Positions 8,332 to 16,391 of a stretch of DNA of 39,838 nucleotides are shown here, in pieces; positions within the stretch are counted from its first letter, which is position 1; the number at the start of each line of letters is the position of its first letter. The notes beneath the pieces are model-generated. The model saw only the letters and a list, made by a program, of their open reading frames with translations. It did no database searches and had not been told where the DNA came from. A program made the translations under genes and the position numbers. Location of the stretch: the NCBI GenBank assembly GCA_030066785.1, contig JASJAZ010000039.1, forward strand, positions 1 to 39,838, written 5' to 3'. The stretch comes from Desulfobacterales bacterium. GTDB taxonomy: Bacteria; Desulfobacterota; Desulfobacteria; Desulfobacterales; JASJAZ01.

Positions 8332-9585
8332 TTAACCTCCGGTTTTACATTCAAAGCGAGCAATGGGTTTTTGATTAAATCTGGCAAATTCCATGACGGA
8401 CTCAATCTCAATTTGCGGTTTGCCCTGAGCCAGTCCGGCAGAAATATTAACTTCAATGCAGCCTTCCGAGGGCTTTTCACCCGTAATCAGCGACCCGAGA
8501 TCCGGCATTCCGTGTTCCTGGAAATCCTTGGTAAAATCTTCCATAATGCGCTTGGCTTCCTCAAGATCCGAGTACGGCAGCACCGTTGCATATTCATTGA
8601 TGGTCTGCCGGGAGGAAAATCCCCCGACAGCGCCAAAATGTTTGTTGATATAAGAACCCAGGGATCGAATGATCTGCTGGGCGACATCATGACCCAAAGC
8701 ATCACTGATGCCGTCCATGCCTTCCAACACAAAAACAGCCACAGCATAGGAGGCATCTGGTTGGCGTTTGCTCAGATCGCTTTGATAGCGAACTTTAAAA
8801 TGGCGCCTGGAATACAGCCCGGTCAATTCTTCCCCCAGACTTTCAAGACTGGTAATCAGTTCATCGCGAAACGGATGATCAAGGGCTTCAAAGGCCTCCG
8901 GGTCGCCTTGAAATACAATTTTGCGATCATAAAGGGCCAGTATACGGTTGGATATGAAATACACATCCGGAATTTCGTGGCTGATCATAAGGGCGGTAAA
9001 CCCGAAGCGCTTCTGGTATTCGGCCACCATACTCAAAATGGCATTTTTACGGATGGGGTCCTGCCCGGTAGTGGGCTCATCAAACAGCACGATATTCGGA
9101 TCAGTCACCAGGGCGCGTGCCAGCGCGGTGCGCTTTTGCATGCCGCCCGAAATCTCCGACGGGTATTTATCAAACACTTCGGTCAGTTCGGTTTGTTCGA
9201 TGCGGGCCATGGCCTTTTCTTTAATCTCTTGTTTTTTTAATTTCGTCGTGTACTTCAAGGGCATGGCTACATTTTCAAAGACTGTCATCGAATCAAACAG
9301 CGCATTGTTCTGGAACATGTAGCTGATCTGTCCAATATATTCATTCCATTCCGCTTTACTCATCTGATCAATGGCTTTTCCGCGGTATAGAATTTGGCCT
9401 TCATCGGGCTTAAGCATACCAATGATATGCTTGAGCGTCACACTCTTACCCGTTCCGGATAGACCGATAAGGGTGGTAACTTCGCCCTCATAAATGGAGA
9501 AATCGATGCGATTCAATATGTTGCGAGTGCCGAAGGTTTTGCTCACGCCCTTAAATTCAATTAACGGTTCCCTCTGGGTATCCAT
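8332..9585 (-). CDS. mlaF: MlaF-type ABC ATPase fused to a degenerate GGDEF-like domain
   Basis: 417 residues, much longer than the usual 260-270. Residues 1-250 are a complete MlaF ATPase: Walker A GLSGTGKS (41-48), Q-loop near YMFQN, signature ISGGMQ (145-150), Walker B IVLFDE (165-170) and H-loop H203. Residues 255-417 resemble a GGDEF fold: LTGLYSRRHF start, LEGMDGISDALGHDVAQQII (288-307) where diguanylate cyclases have DLDGFKxINDxxGHxxGDxxL, VLPYSDLEEAKRIM, and the terminal VNISAGLA strand. At the GG(D/E)EF site the sequence is QTINEY, so cyclase activity is very unlikely. ATG at 9585 follows AGGAA; mlaE ends 8 bases upstream. In E. coli the MlaF tail binds MlaB; no mlaB exists here, so the extra domain may take over regulation. 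Confidence 0.93.
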   Translation of the reverse strand: MDTQREPLIEFKGVSKTFGTRNILNRIDFSIYEGEVTTLIGLSGTGKSVTLKHIIGMLKPDEGQILYRGKAIDQMSKAEWNEYIGQISYMFQNNALFDSMTVFENVAMPLKYTTKLKKQEIKEKAMARIEQTELTEVFDKYPSEISGGMQKRTALARALVTDPNIVLFDEPTTGQDPIRKNAILSMVAEYQKRFGFTALMISHEIPDVYFISNRILALYDRKIVFQGDPEAFEALDHPFRDELITSLESLGEELTGLYSRRHFKVRYQSDLSKRQPDASYAVAVFVLEGMDGISDALGHDVAQQIIRSLGSYINKHFGAVGGFSSRQTINEYATVLPYSDLEEAKRIMEDFTKDFQEHGMPDLGSLITGEKPSEGCIEVNISAGLAQGKPQIEIESVMEFARFNQKPIARFECKTGG

Positions 9586-9593
9586 GGCATTTC

Positions 9594-10442
9594 CTAAATG
9601 ATAAAAGAAGTTACAATGTAATCTGAGACCAGGATCATCACACACGAAAAGACAACTGCTGATGTAGTGGACAGGCTGACGCTTTTGGCGCCATAGCTGT
9701 CAGTGCGCATGTGGGTGAAAAAACCCTGAAAACAGCAGATAGTGACAACCAGGAGGCCGAAGACAATGGATTTGTAATAGCCCCCCATAATGTCATCCAT
9801 CTGGGTGCTGGACACGACCCGGAAAAAGTAAGTACCGGAATTGACACCCAGCAGCAGGCATCCGCTGACCCAGGCGCCGAGAATGCCGATCAGGTTAAAA
9901 AAGGTAGTTAAAATCGGAAAGCTGATAATTGCTGCCGCGATACGCGGGCTGATCAGATAGCCCAGCGGATCGATGCGCATGGTGGAAAGCGCGTCGACCT
10001 GTTCTGAAATTCGCTGGATGCCGATTTCGGCGGTCATGGCCGAACCTGCCCGGGCCGTGATCATGATAGCAGTCAACACCGGTCCTAACTCCCGGATCAA
10101 TGTCAGGGCAATGGCCGTGCCCAGGACGCCGACGGACCCGAATTTAACCAGAACGAAATACAGCTGCAGTCCCAGCACCATTCCGGTGAAAAAACCCACC
10201 AGCATTACAATCTGAGCGGATTTGGCGCCGATAAAATACAACTGCTGAATAATTTCCGGGATGGCTTTAATACGGAAAATCATAAAAAAAGACCGGAAGA
10301 AAAAAATCGCCATGGCTCCCAGATTGTTGTTCAGGCGGAGGGTCCTGCTGCCAAACAGATTAAAAAATGAGGTTATCTTGCCAACGGACGGTTCGGTTGC
10401 ACTAATTTCTGCTGTATCCTGCGCGCTGCTGTCGCTAGCCAT
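9594..10442 (-). CDS. mlaE: MlaE family ABC-transporter permease
   Basis: 282-residue inner-membrane permease of the phospholipid-transport ABC complex. About six hydrophobic stretches are visible, starting after an amphipathic N-terminus: QIVMLVGFFTGMVLGLQLYF, TAIALTLIRELGPVLTAIMI, IISFPILTTFFNLIGILGAW and the last VVFSCVMILVSDYIVTSFII. The MlaE signature RELGPVLTAIMITARAGSAMTAEIGIQRISEQVDAL is intact (residues about 117-151). The first 20 residues are polar and unusually S/A/T-rich. AAAGGA precedes the ATG at 10442. It is the first gene of the mlaEFD transcript. Confidence 0.96.
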   Translation of the reverse strand: MASDSSAQDTAEISATEPSVGKITSFFNLFGSRTLRLNNNLGAMAIFFFRSFFMIFRIKAIPEIIQQLYFIGAKSAQIVMLVGFFTGMVLGLQLYFVLVKFGSVGVLGTAIALTLIRELGPVLTAIMITARAGSAMTAEIGIQRISEQVDALSTMRIDPLGYLISPRIAAAIISFPILTTFFNLIGILGAWVSGCLLLGVNSGTYFFRVVSSTQMDDIMGGYYKSIVFGLLVVTICCFQGFFTHMRTDSYGAKSVSLSTTSAVVFSCVMILVSDYIVTSFII

Positions 10443-10836
10443 TGCCTACAATCCTTTGGTTGGGTTTAAGAAGGGTAATCAAAAAGATAGAAAAGTTCTT
10501 GGCAATTTATTAAATCAGCATACAAATTTTAACTTTTTAGACTTATCAGTTTTAAAATACAAGGTTTTTTTTCAGCAATGCCGACGTTCTAAATAACATC
10601 TAATATTTATGAAAAACCTCAATCAGAATAATATGATGGTAGATTTATCAGGCTGGTGCAAACGAAGCCAAAGAACGTTTTGAAACCATTAATAAATAAT
10701 GCGATGCTTGTGTACTAAATTTAGGATAAACAAATCGCGTTTAGGGGCGGATGGTTTCTGCAACACACTTAAATCATTTCTTTATTTGCCAATGTTGCCG
10801 TTCATCGGCCTGCCAATTTCGAAATCAATATCCAAC
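10443..10836. other. Intergenic region between the FHA gene and mlaE
   Basis: 394 bases, A/T-rich, between two minus-strand genes. It must hold the mlaE promoter and the end of the FHA transcript. On the minus strand TTGTAT, 17 bases, TAAAAA (around 10560-10530) is a weak promoter candidate. I saw no strong hairpin terminator and no credible small gene. Confidence 0.35.
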
Positions 10837-11589
10837 TTAATTGCGAGACGGTTTTGAATAAATAAACAATAGCTTGGTGGGACCGATTTTGATGATATCG
10901 GATTCCTTCAGTAGAACCGTTTTTTTGAGAGGGGTATCATTAACAACCGGCTTGGCCATCCCGCTTTGATACGTTATAAAGAAACCGTCAGCCCGTTTGC
11001 TGATGACAGCCGCTTTTTTTCCGACAAAAATACCCTTGATACGGACGTCGCAAGATTTGTCCTTCCCGATCCACATTTCTTTTCTGCCCAGCTCGACATA
11101 TCCCTCGCCGCCGTGGATGAAATACAGCATGGCCGTTTTTTGTTTCTCGGTTTTGCGGGTGGCTACTTCCAAAAAGCTTTTGGAACGCATCTCTCTGTAG
11201 TGTTGGGTATCAATCACCATGGTCTGGTCACCGCCGGCCGTTGCGGGTGCCATCGGTTTGGTCAAATCGACTTGCTGATTATCAGCAGCTTCGGCCGCTA
11301 AACCGGTTTTATAAATCAGTGTATGCTCCCCGATTGAAATGATGTCACCCGGTTTTAACCACTGCGCGGTTATAAATTGTTGATTCAAAAATGTTCCATT
11401 ACGGCTGCGAAGATCGGATAATAAATACGAATTGTTCACCGGCTCGATTTTAGCGTGATGACCGGAGACCGCCGGATCATTGATAACCACATCGTTATCG
11501 TTGCTTCGACCGATGGATATCAATTTCCCCAGCTCTAAAGGAAACACCCCAATAAGATCTTTATTCCGCTTTAATTCCAGACTCGGCAT
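10837..11589 (-). CDS. Protein with two FHA domains
   Basis: About 250 residues. FHA1 (residues 1-100) has the phosphothreonine-binding residues: GRSNDNDVVI (27-36), SGHHAKI (42-48) and RSRNGTFLN (61-69), followed by a linker rich in A, D and T. The second domain (about 155-250) keeps the outline WIGKDKSCDVRI, ISKRADGFFITY and VVNDTPL but lacks the S-x-x-H motif, so it may not bind phosphopeptide. A threonine in the linker (DQTMVID) resembles motifs that are phosphorylated in FHA-partner systems; that is a guess. I start at MPSLELKR (11589) because FHA proteins of this type begin there; an ATG 21 bases upstream is possible. No kinase gene is nearby. Confidence 0.85.
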   Translation of the reverse strand: MPSLELKRNKDLIGVFPLELGKLISIGRSNDNDVVINDPAVSGHHAKIEPVNNSYLLSDLRSRNGTFLNQQFITAQWLKPGDIISIGEHTLIYKTGLAAEAADNQQVDLTKPMAPATAGGDQTMVIDTQHYREMRSKSFLEVATRKTEKQKTAMLYFIHGGEGYVELGRKEMWIGKDKSCDVRIKGIFVGKKAAVISKRADGFFITYQSGMAKPVVNDTPLKKTVLLKESDIIKIGPTKLLFIYSKPSRN

Positions 11590-11962
11590 GGTAATTACAG
11601 ATACTCCCATCAGATTGCGTATACATATTTATACCCGATAAAACCCCCTTTGCGCAAGCTGTTCGAACAAAATTCAACTTTGTTTCATTATTGAATCGGG
11701 TAAACTACACTTGGATATCATGATGAGGGTTCTTTTTGCTTGTCAAAGAACCGGATCTGACTTATGCTGACAAAAAAATTATTCGGTTTTTCTGATTGGC
11801 ATGTAACCTCGGATTTTCACACCTTCAATTCTGTTACTCAAATTAAAAATTAACTAAGCTGTTTTGCATTAACGTCTTCAATTTTGGCATGGTTCCATCA
11901 TCAATAGAGCTGTGCCCATAGCGTGGTTGACTTAATATCAATTAAAATCGCCGGGAGGAAGG
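11590..11962. other. Divergent intergenic region between FHA gene and pgk
   Basis: 373 bases carrying promoters for both directions. It contains a clean dyad at 11728-11752. I could not assign convincing -35/-10 pairs for pgk. Confidence 0.4.
11728..11752. promoter_or_regulatory. Inverted repeat upstream of pgk
   Basis: GGTTCTTT and AAAGAACC are perfect 8-base complements separated by nine bases. No T run follows on the plus strand. It lies about 210 bases before pgk in a divergent region, so an operator or a leader hairpin are both possible. Confidence 0.35.
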
Positions 11963-13168
11963 ATGTACTACGCCAATAAACTGAGTCTTGAAGATATTGC
12001 CATCAAGGACCAGCGTGTATTAATGCGGGTTGATTTCAACGTTCCCTTGGAAAACGGCCAAGTAAGCAATGACAAACGCATCCGCGCGGCCTTAAAAACC
12101 ATCAAGTACGTGATTGATCGGGGCGGCCGGCTGATTCTCATGAGCCATTTGGGACGGCCCCAAGGTCAACGCATAGCGGAGATGTCTTTAAAACCGTGTG
12201 TCTCGGTACTTTCGTCCCTTATCAAGCAACCAGTCGGCTTTGCGGATGACTGTATCGGAAGCCAGGCGACAACCGCTGTTTCCAATTTGCCGGCCAGGCA
12301 GGTGCTTCTTCTTGAAAACCTGCGCTACTATAAAGCGGAGACCGACAATGACAGCGATTTCGCGGCCCAACTGGCTAGTTTGGCCGATGTGTATGTCAAT
12401 GACGCCTTTGGAACCGCCCATCGTGCCCATGCGTCCACTGAAGGCGTCACCCATCATATCGATCACTGTGCGGCCGGCTATCTGATGATGAAAGAGCTAA
12501 CCTATTTAGGCAGAGTCATGGAAAATCCGGAGAGACCATTTGTCGCCGTATTGGGCGGGGCCAAAATTTCCGGTAAAATTGATGTCATTGCCAGCTTACT
12601 GCCCAAAGTGGATAAAATTATCATCGGAGGGGGCATGGCCTATACGTTTTATAAAGCCCAGGGCAAGGAAATCGGCGATTCTCTTCTGGAAAAAGATCGC
12701 CTTCAGCTTGCAAATGACGTGCTCGCTCAAGGAGGCGCTAAAATTGAGCTGCCAACCGATTGCGTGGTCACCGATCATTTTGATTTTAAAAATCGCAAAG
12801 TAGGTTCTCTCAAAAACGTTGACACCGATGGCATTTCCCCAGGCTGGTCGGGTGTTGATATCGGCTCTGAAACGATTGCTAAATTTGGAGCGATATTGCA
12901 GGGTGCGCAAACCATTGTTTGGAATGGGCCCATGGGTGTTTTTGAAATTGATGCCACTGCCAAAGGCACTGAAGCCATTGCTAAAATGCTGGCCCAGGCA
13001 ACTTCCCGGGGTGCAACCACTGTGATTGGCGGTGGAGATTCAGCCGCGGCCGTCAATAAAGCCGGCGTGGCGGACAAGGTATCGCATGTCTCCACCGGCG
13101 GTGGTGCTTCGCTTGAGTTCATGGAAGGCAAAGAGTTACCGGGTGTCGCCGCCTTAACCGACAAATAG
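11963..13168 (+). CDS. pgk: Phosphoglycerate kinase
   Basis: Interconverts 1,3-bisphosphoglycerate/ADP and 3-phosphoglycerate/ATP in the cytoplasm. The 401-residue length is normal. The substrate-binding N-domain shows [15 protein letters not shown] and LMSHLGRP (the signature), NLRYYKAE and [14 protein letters not shown]. The nucleotide-binding C-domain shows [35 protein letters not shown] and [11 protein letters not shown], ending with [20 protein letters not shown] strong GGAGG site precedes the ATG. It heads a plus-strand run of glycolytic and sugar-transfer genes. Confidence 0.98.
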   Translation: MYYANKLSLEDIAIKDQRVLMRVDFNVPLENGQVSNDKRIRAALKTIKYVIDRGGRLILMSHLGRPQGQRIAEMSLKPCVSVLSSLIKQPVGFADDCIGSQATTAVSNLPARQVLLLENLRYYKAETDNDSDFAAQLASLADVYVNDAFGTAHRAHASTEGVTHHIDHCAAGYLMMKELTYLGRVMENPERPFVAVLGGAKISGKIDVIASLLPKVDKIIIGGGMAYTFYKAQGKEIGDSLLEKDRLQLANDVLAQGGAKIELPTDCVVTDHFDFKNRKVGSLKNVDTDGISPGWSGVDIGSETIAKFGAILQGAQTIVWNGPMGVFEIDATAKGTEAIAKMLAQATSRGATTVIGGGDSAAAVNKAGVADKVSHVSTGGGASLEFMEGKELPGVAALTDK

Positions 13169-13282
13169 GGGCTCTGGTATTTATTTTTTATACAAATGTC
13201 TTAGGTTAGCCTATTATGCTTGGTAAAGAACGAAATCTACCATCTGAAATATTTGAAATGCAACCGATTGATGGAGCTGCCA

Positions 13283-14563
13283 ATGAACACTGCTAAAATT
13301 TTCGGTGCGGTTAAAAACGTCGGGTTTATATCAACCCGCCTAGCCGGCACCGATGGGGTATCGCTGGAAACCTTTAAATGGGTGACTGTATTTGAAGAAG
13401 CGGGAGTTAACTGCTTTTATTTTGCAGGGGAATTGGATCGGGATCCCTCAAAATCATATTTGGTTGAAGAGGCGCACTTTCAGCATCCCGAGATAGCGGA
13501 AATCAATACAAACTGCTATGACCATAGCGCCCGGGGTCGGGAAGTCACCCGCCAAATCCAGCGTCTTAAAAGGCATTTAAAGGATCATCTTTATAACTTC
13601 CTCCAGCGCTTTAATATTGACCTCATTGTTCCTCAAAATGCCCTCACCATTCCGATTAATATACCATTGGGGCTTGCCATAACCGAAGTCATTGCTGAAA
13701 CCGATATTCCCACTATCGCACACCACCATGATTTCTATTGGGAACGGGACCGCTTCATGCACAGTGGCATCCAAGATTATCTTAAAATGGCGTTTCCGCC
13801 AAATCTGCCCTCGATGGATCATATCGTGATCAATACATTTGCTGATGAACAATTGAGTTTACGCTGCGGTTTATCGGCGCACGTAATGCCCAACATCATG
13901 GACTTTGAAAATCCGCCGCCGCCCACGGATGAATATACGTCCGATGTGCGTGCAGCTCTGGGCATTGAAGAAGATGAGCTATTTATTTTGCAGCCCACCC
14001 GGGTTGTGGCGCGCAAGGGAATTGAGCATGCCATTGAACTTGTGCATCGTCTCGGCATGAAAGCCAAACTGGTTATTTCGCATGCATCCGGGGACGAGGG
14101 TTATGATTACGAACTGCGTCTCAAGGAATATTCAAAGATCATGGGTGTCAACACGGTCTTTGTTTCCGATATCATCAATGAAAAACGGGGAACGACGTCT
14201 GATGGCCGCAAAATCTATACATTGGATGATGTCTATCCCCATGCTGATCTGGTAACCTACCCTTCCACCATCGAAGGTTTTGGCAACGCCTTCCTGGAAG
14301 CGGTTTATTTTAAAAGGCCCGTGGTAGTCAATCGTTACTCAATTTACGAAAAAGATATAAAGCCAAAAGGTTTTTCTGTGATCGAACTAAACGGGTATGT
14401 CACGCAAGAAGCTGTCGAGGCGACCAAAAAAATCCTCAAAGACAGCCAGTTGTGCCGGCAGATGGTGGAGCACAACTACCAGGTGGCCTTGAAGCATTTC
14501 TCTTTTTCAATTCTGCGGCGCAATTTGAAAACCTATTTGGCCGAACGCTGTGAGATGGGTTAA
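13283..14563 (+). CDS. GT4-family retaining glycosyltransferase, possibly of the mannosylglucosylglycerate-synthase type
   Basis: 426-residue soluble GT-B glycosyltransferase. The N-domain begins VGFISTRLAGTDGVSLETFKW (pieces at 13-33) with GTDGVS as the glycine-rich acceptor loop, then IAHHHDFYWERDRF (145-158). The C-domain has PTRVVARKGIEHAIEL (238-253) and the family motif PSTIEGFGNAFLEAVYFKRP with the E-x7-E pair E331/E339. ATG at 13283 is chosen for the GGAG upstream; an in-frame GTG further up is less likely. The acceptor is not shown by sequence alone. The GTDGVSLE and HHHDFYWER segments recall the GT4 group that includes mannosylglucosylglycerate synthase, but this is from memory. Its neighbour is a GH13_18 phosphorylase, which supports a small glycoside as substrate. 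Confidence 0.85.
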   Translation: MNTAKIFGAVKNVGFISTRLAGTDGVSLETFKWVTVFEEAGVNCFYFAGELDRDPSKSYLVEEAHFQHPEIAEINTNCYDHSARGREVTRQIQRLKRHLKDHLYNFLQRFNIDLIVPQNALTIPINIPLGLAITEVIAETDIPTIAHHHDFYWERDRFMHSGIQDYLKMAFPPNLPSMDHIVINTFADEQLSLRCGLSAHVMPNIMDFENPPPPTDEYTSDVRAALGIEEDELFILQPTRVVARKGIEHAIELVHRLGMKAKLVISHASGDEGYDYELRLKEYSKIMGVNTVFVSDIINEKRGTTSDGRKIYTLDDVYPHADLVTYPSTIEGFGNAFLEAVYFKRPVVVNRYSIYEKDIKPKGFSVIELNGYVTQEAVEATKKILKDSQLCRQMVEHNYQVALKHFSFSILRRNLKTYLAERCEMG

Positions 14564-14609
14564 CAATTAAAATCATTTAATTATTGTAACGACTTTAGGA
14601 CAAGCATTA

Positions 14610-16304
14610 ATGGCAGACTTTAAAATCATAAGAGATATTCTGTTTAAATTATATGGCAATACACAAGGGCCACAGGCCTTTGATCGGCTGCGACCGTTAA
14701 TTGAGAAGTATACGCAACAACCTGCTTTCGCCAAAGAATTTTTTTCAGAAAAGGACATCTACCTCATCACATATGGTGATACGCTGCAAAAACCCAACGA
14801 AGCGCCTTTAAAATCACTGTTTCGTTTTGCGGATCAGTACCTGAAAAATACGGTGTCTGCCATTCATTTTTTACCGTTTTTCCCATTTTCTTCAGACGAC
14901 GGTTTTTCGGTGATGGATTTTTTTACAATTAATCCGGATCTGGGAACCTGGCAGGATGTAGAGCCGTTCAGCCGGCAATTCGACCTCATGTTTGATTTTG
15001 TGGTTAACCATTTCTCTGCCCGCGGCAAATGGTTTCAGAATTATCTAGACGCAAAAGACCGCTTTCAGGACTTTGCCATTGAAATCAACCCTGCCACTGA
15101 TCTTTCAATGGTTACCCGCCCGAGGTCTTTACCGCTGCTGACGGAGTTTCAGAAGCGTGACCACCAAAAAGTGCACCTGTGGACGACTTTTAGCGATGAT
15201 CAGATCGATTTCAATTTCAAGAGTCTCAATGTCCTTGAAAAGATGATCGAGGTGATGCTCTTTTATGTCGCACAGGGTGCAACCAGCCTCAGATTGGATG
15301 CCATCGCCTACTTGTGGAAAGAAATCGGCACGACTTGCATTCATTTAGACCAGACCCATGCAATGGTGAAGCTTTTCCGTGCCATTCTGGATGTGGTGGC
15401 CCCGAACGTGATTATTATCACCGAAACCAATGTCCCCCATGCGGAAAATATCAGCTATTTCGGCAACGGGCGCGACGAAGCCCAAATGGTCTATAATTTC
15501 ACACTGCCGCCCCTACTGTTGCACGCATTTAGCAAACAAGACACCCGCGTGTTATCAGATTGGGCCCAAGGGCTGGATCTGCCATCCGATCACACTACCT
15601 TTTTTAATTTCACCGCCTCCCATGACGGTATCGGCGTCCGTCCCCTGGAAGGAATACTGCCGGCCGAAGAAATTGAAAACCTTTGCCGAATCGTTCAAGC
15701 CAACGATGGTCAAGTCTCTTATAAGCGCAATTCAGACGGAACCGATAGCCCCTACGAGCTCAACATCACCTATATCGATGCCATATTGGCTGATCGCTCC
15801 TCGGAAAACGCGCAAAAATTCTTAGCCTCCCAGGCTATTCAATATGCGTTGCCAGGGGTGCCGGCAACTTACATCCATAGTTTGCTGGGAACACGCAATT
15901 GGCTGGAGGGTGTTCAGCAAACCGGACGCGCCCGCACCATCAACCGGGCCCAGATCGCAATTGAACACGTGTTGGAAGACTTAAAAAATCCCCAGTCTTT
16001 TCGGTCCCGCGTCTTTTTCCCCTACCTAAAACTGATGGCGACCCGCAAACAACAACCGGCATTTCACCCCAACGCCTCTTTTGAAGTACTGCCCCTCGAT
16101 GCGCGGTTATTTGTCATCAACCGCTCGGTTGCATCACAACACATCAGCGCCGCAACCAATATTTCGGCCGAACCGGTTACACTTGATCTTAATGATCTGG
16201 GACTGCAGGCCCCGGTGCTTGATCTGATCGGCGAAAGTCGGATCACAAAAAACAACATCCAGGTGGCGCCTTATCAGTCCCTGTGGCTGGCAAAGGAAGC
16301 TTAA
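14610..16304 (+). CDS. GH13_18 sugar phosphorylase (glucosylglycerate- or sucrose-phosphorylase type)
   Basis: 564-residue cytoplasmic enzyme that should cleave an alpha-glucoside with phosphate to glucose-1-phosphate, reversibly. The GH13 catalytic triad is complete: nucleophile D230 in SLRLDAIAYLWKE, acid/base E272 in IIITETNVPHAENISYFG, and D339 in FTASHDGIGVRPLEG. The N-terminal SDDGFSVMDFFTINPDLGTW and FDFVVNHFS are also typical of subfamily 18. Its length and the TETNVPHAENISYFG segment are closer to the YcjM/glucosylglycerate phosphorylase branch than to the shorter bifidobacterial sucrose phosphorylases, but substrate cannot be fixed by reading. It starts 46 bases after the GT4 gene and is followed by a phosphohexomutase that could use its product. 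Confidence 0.92.
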   Translation: MADFKIIRDILFKLYGNTQGPQAFDRLRPLIEKYTQQPAFAKEFFSEKDIYLITYGDTLQKPNEAPLKSLFRFADQYLKNTVSAIHFLPFFPFSSDDGFSVMDFFTINPDLGTWQDVEPFSRQFDLMFDFVVNHFSARGKWFQNYLDAKDRFQDFAIEINPATDLSMVTRPRSLPLLTEFQKRDHQKVHLWTTFSDDQIDFNFKSLNVLEKMIEVMLFYVAQGATSLRLDAIAYLWKEIGTTCIHLDQTHAMVKLFRAILDVVAPNVIIITETNVPHAENISYFGNGRDEAQMVYNFTLPPLLLHAFSKQDTRVLSDWAQGLDLPSDHTTFFNFTASHDGIGVRPLEGILPAEEIENLCRIVQANDGQVSYKRNSDGTDSPYELNITYIDAILADRSSENAQKFLASQAIQYALPGVPATYIHSLLGTRNWLEGVQQTGRARTINRAQIAIEHVLEDLKNPQSFRSRVFFPYLKLMATRKQQPAFHPNASFEVLPLDARLFVINRSVASQHISAATNISAEPVTLDLNDLGLQAPVLDLIGESRITKNNIQVAPYQSLWLAKEA

Positions 16305-16391
16305 TATACAATTGGCAGCTGCCTTAGATCGTAAAAAGTTTTAACCCAAGGCTTTGATGCCCATGATAACATTCTTTTGAGGTGAACCGTA

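Noticed and set aside
8332-8830. Active diguanylate cyclase at the end of MlaF
   Set aside because: The catalytic GG(D/E)EF motif is replaced by QTINEY, so synthesis of c-di-GMP is not supported.
8371-9240. A 289-codon open frame on the plus strand opposite mlaF
   Set aside because: Entirely antisense to the clearly coding MlaF fusion, with low-complexity, family-less translation and no ribosome site.
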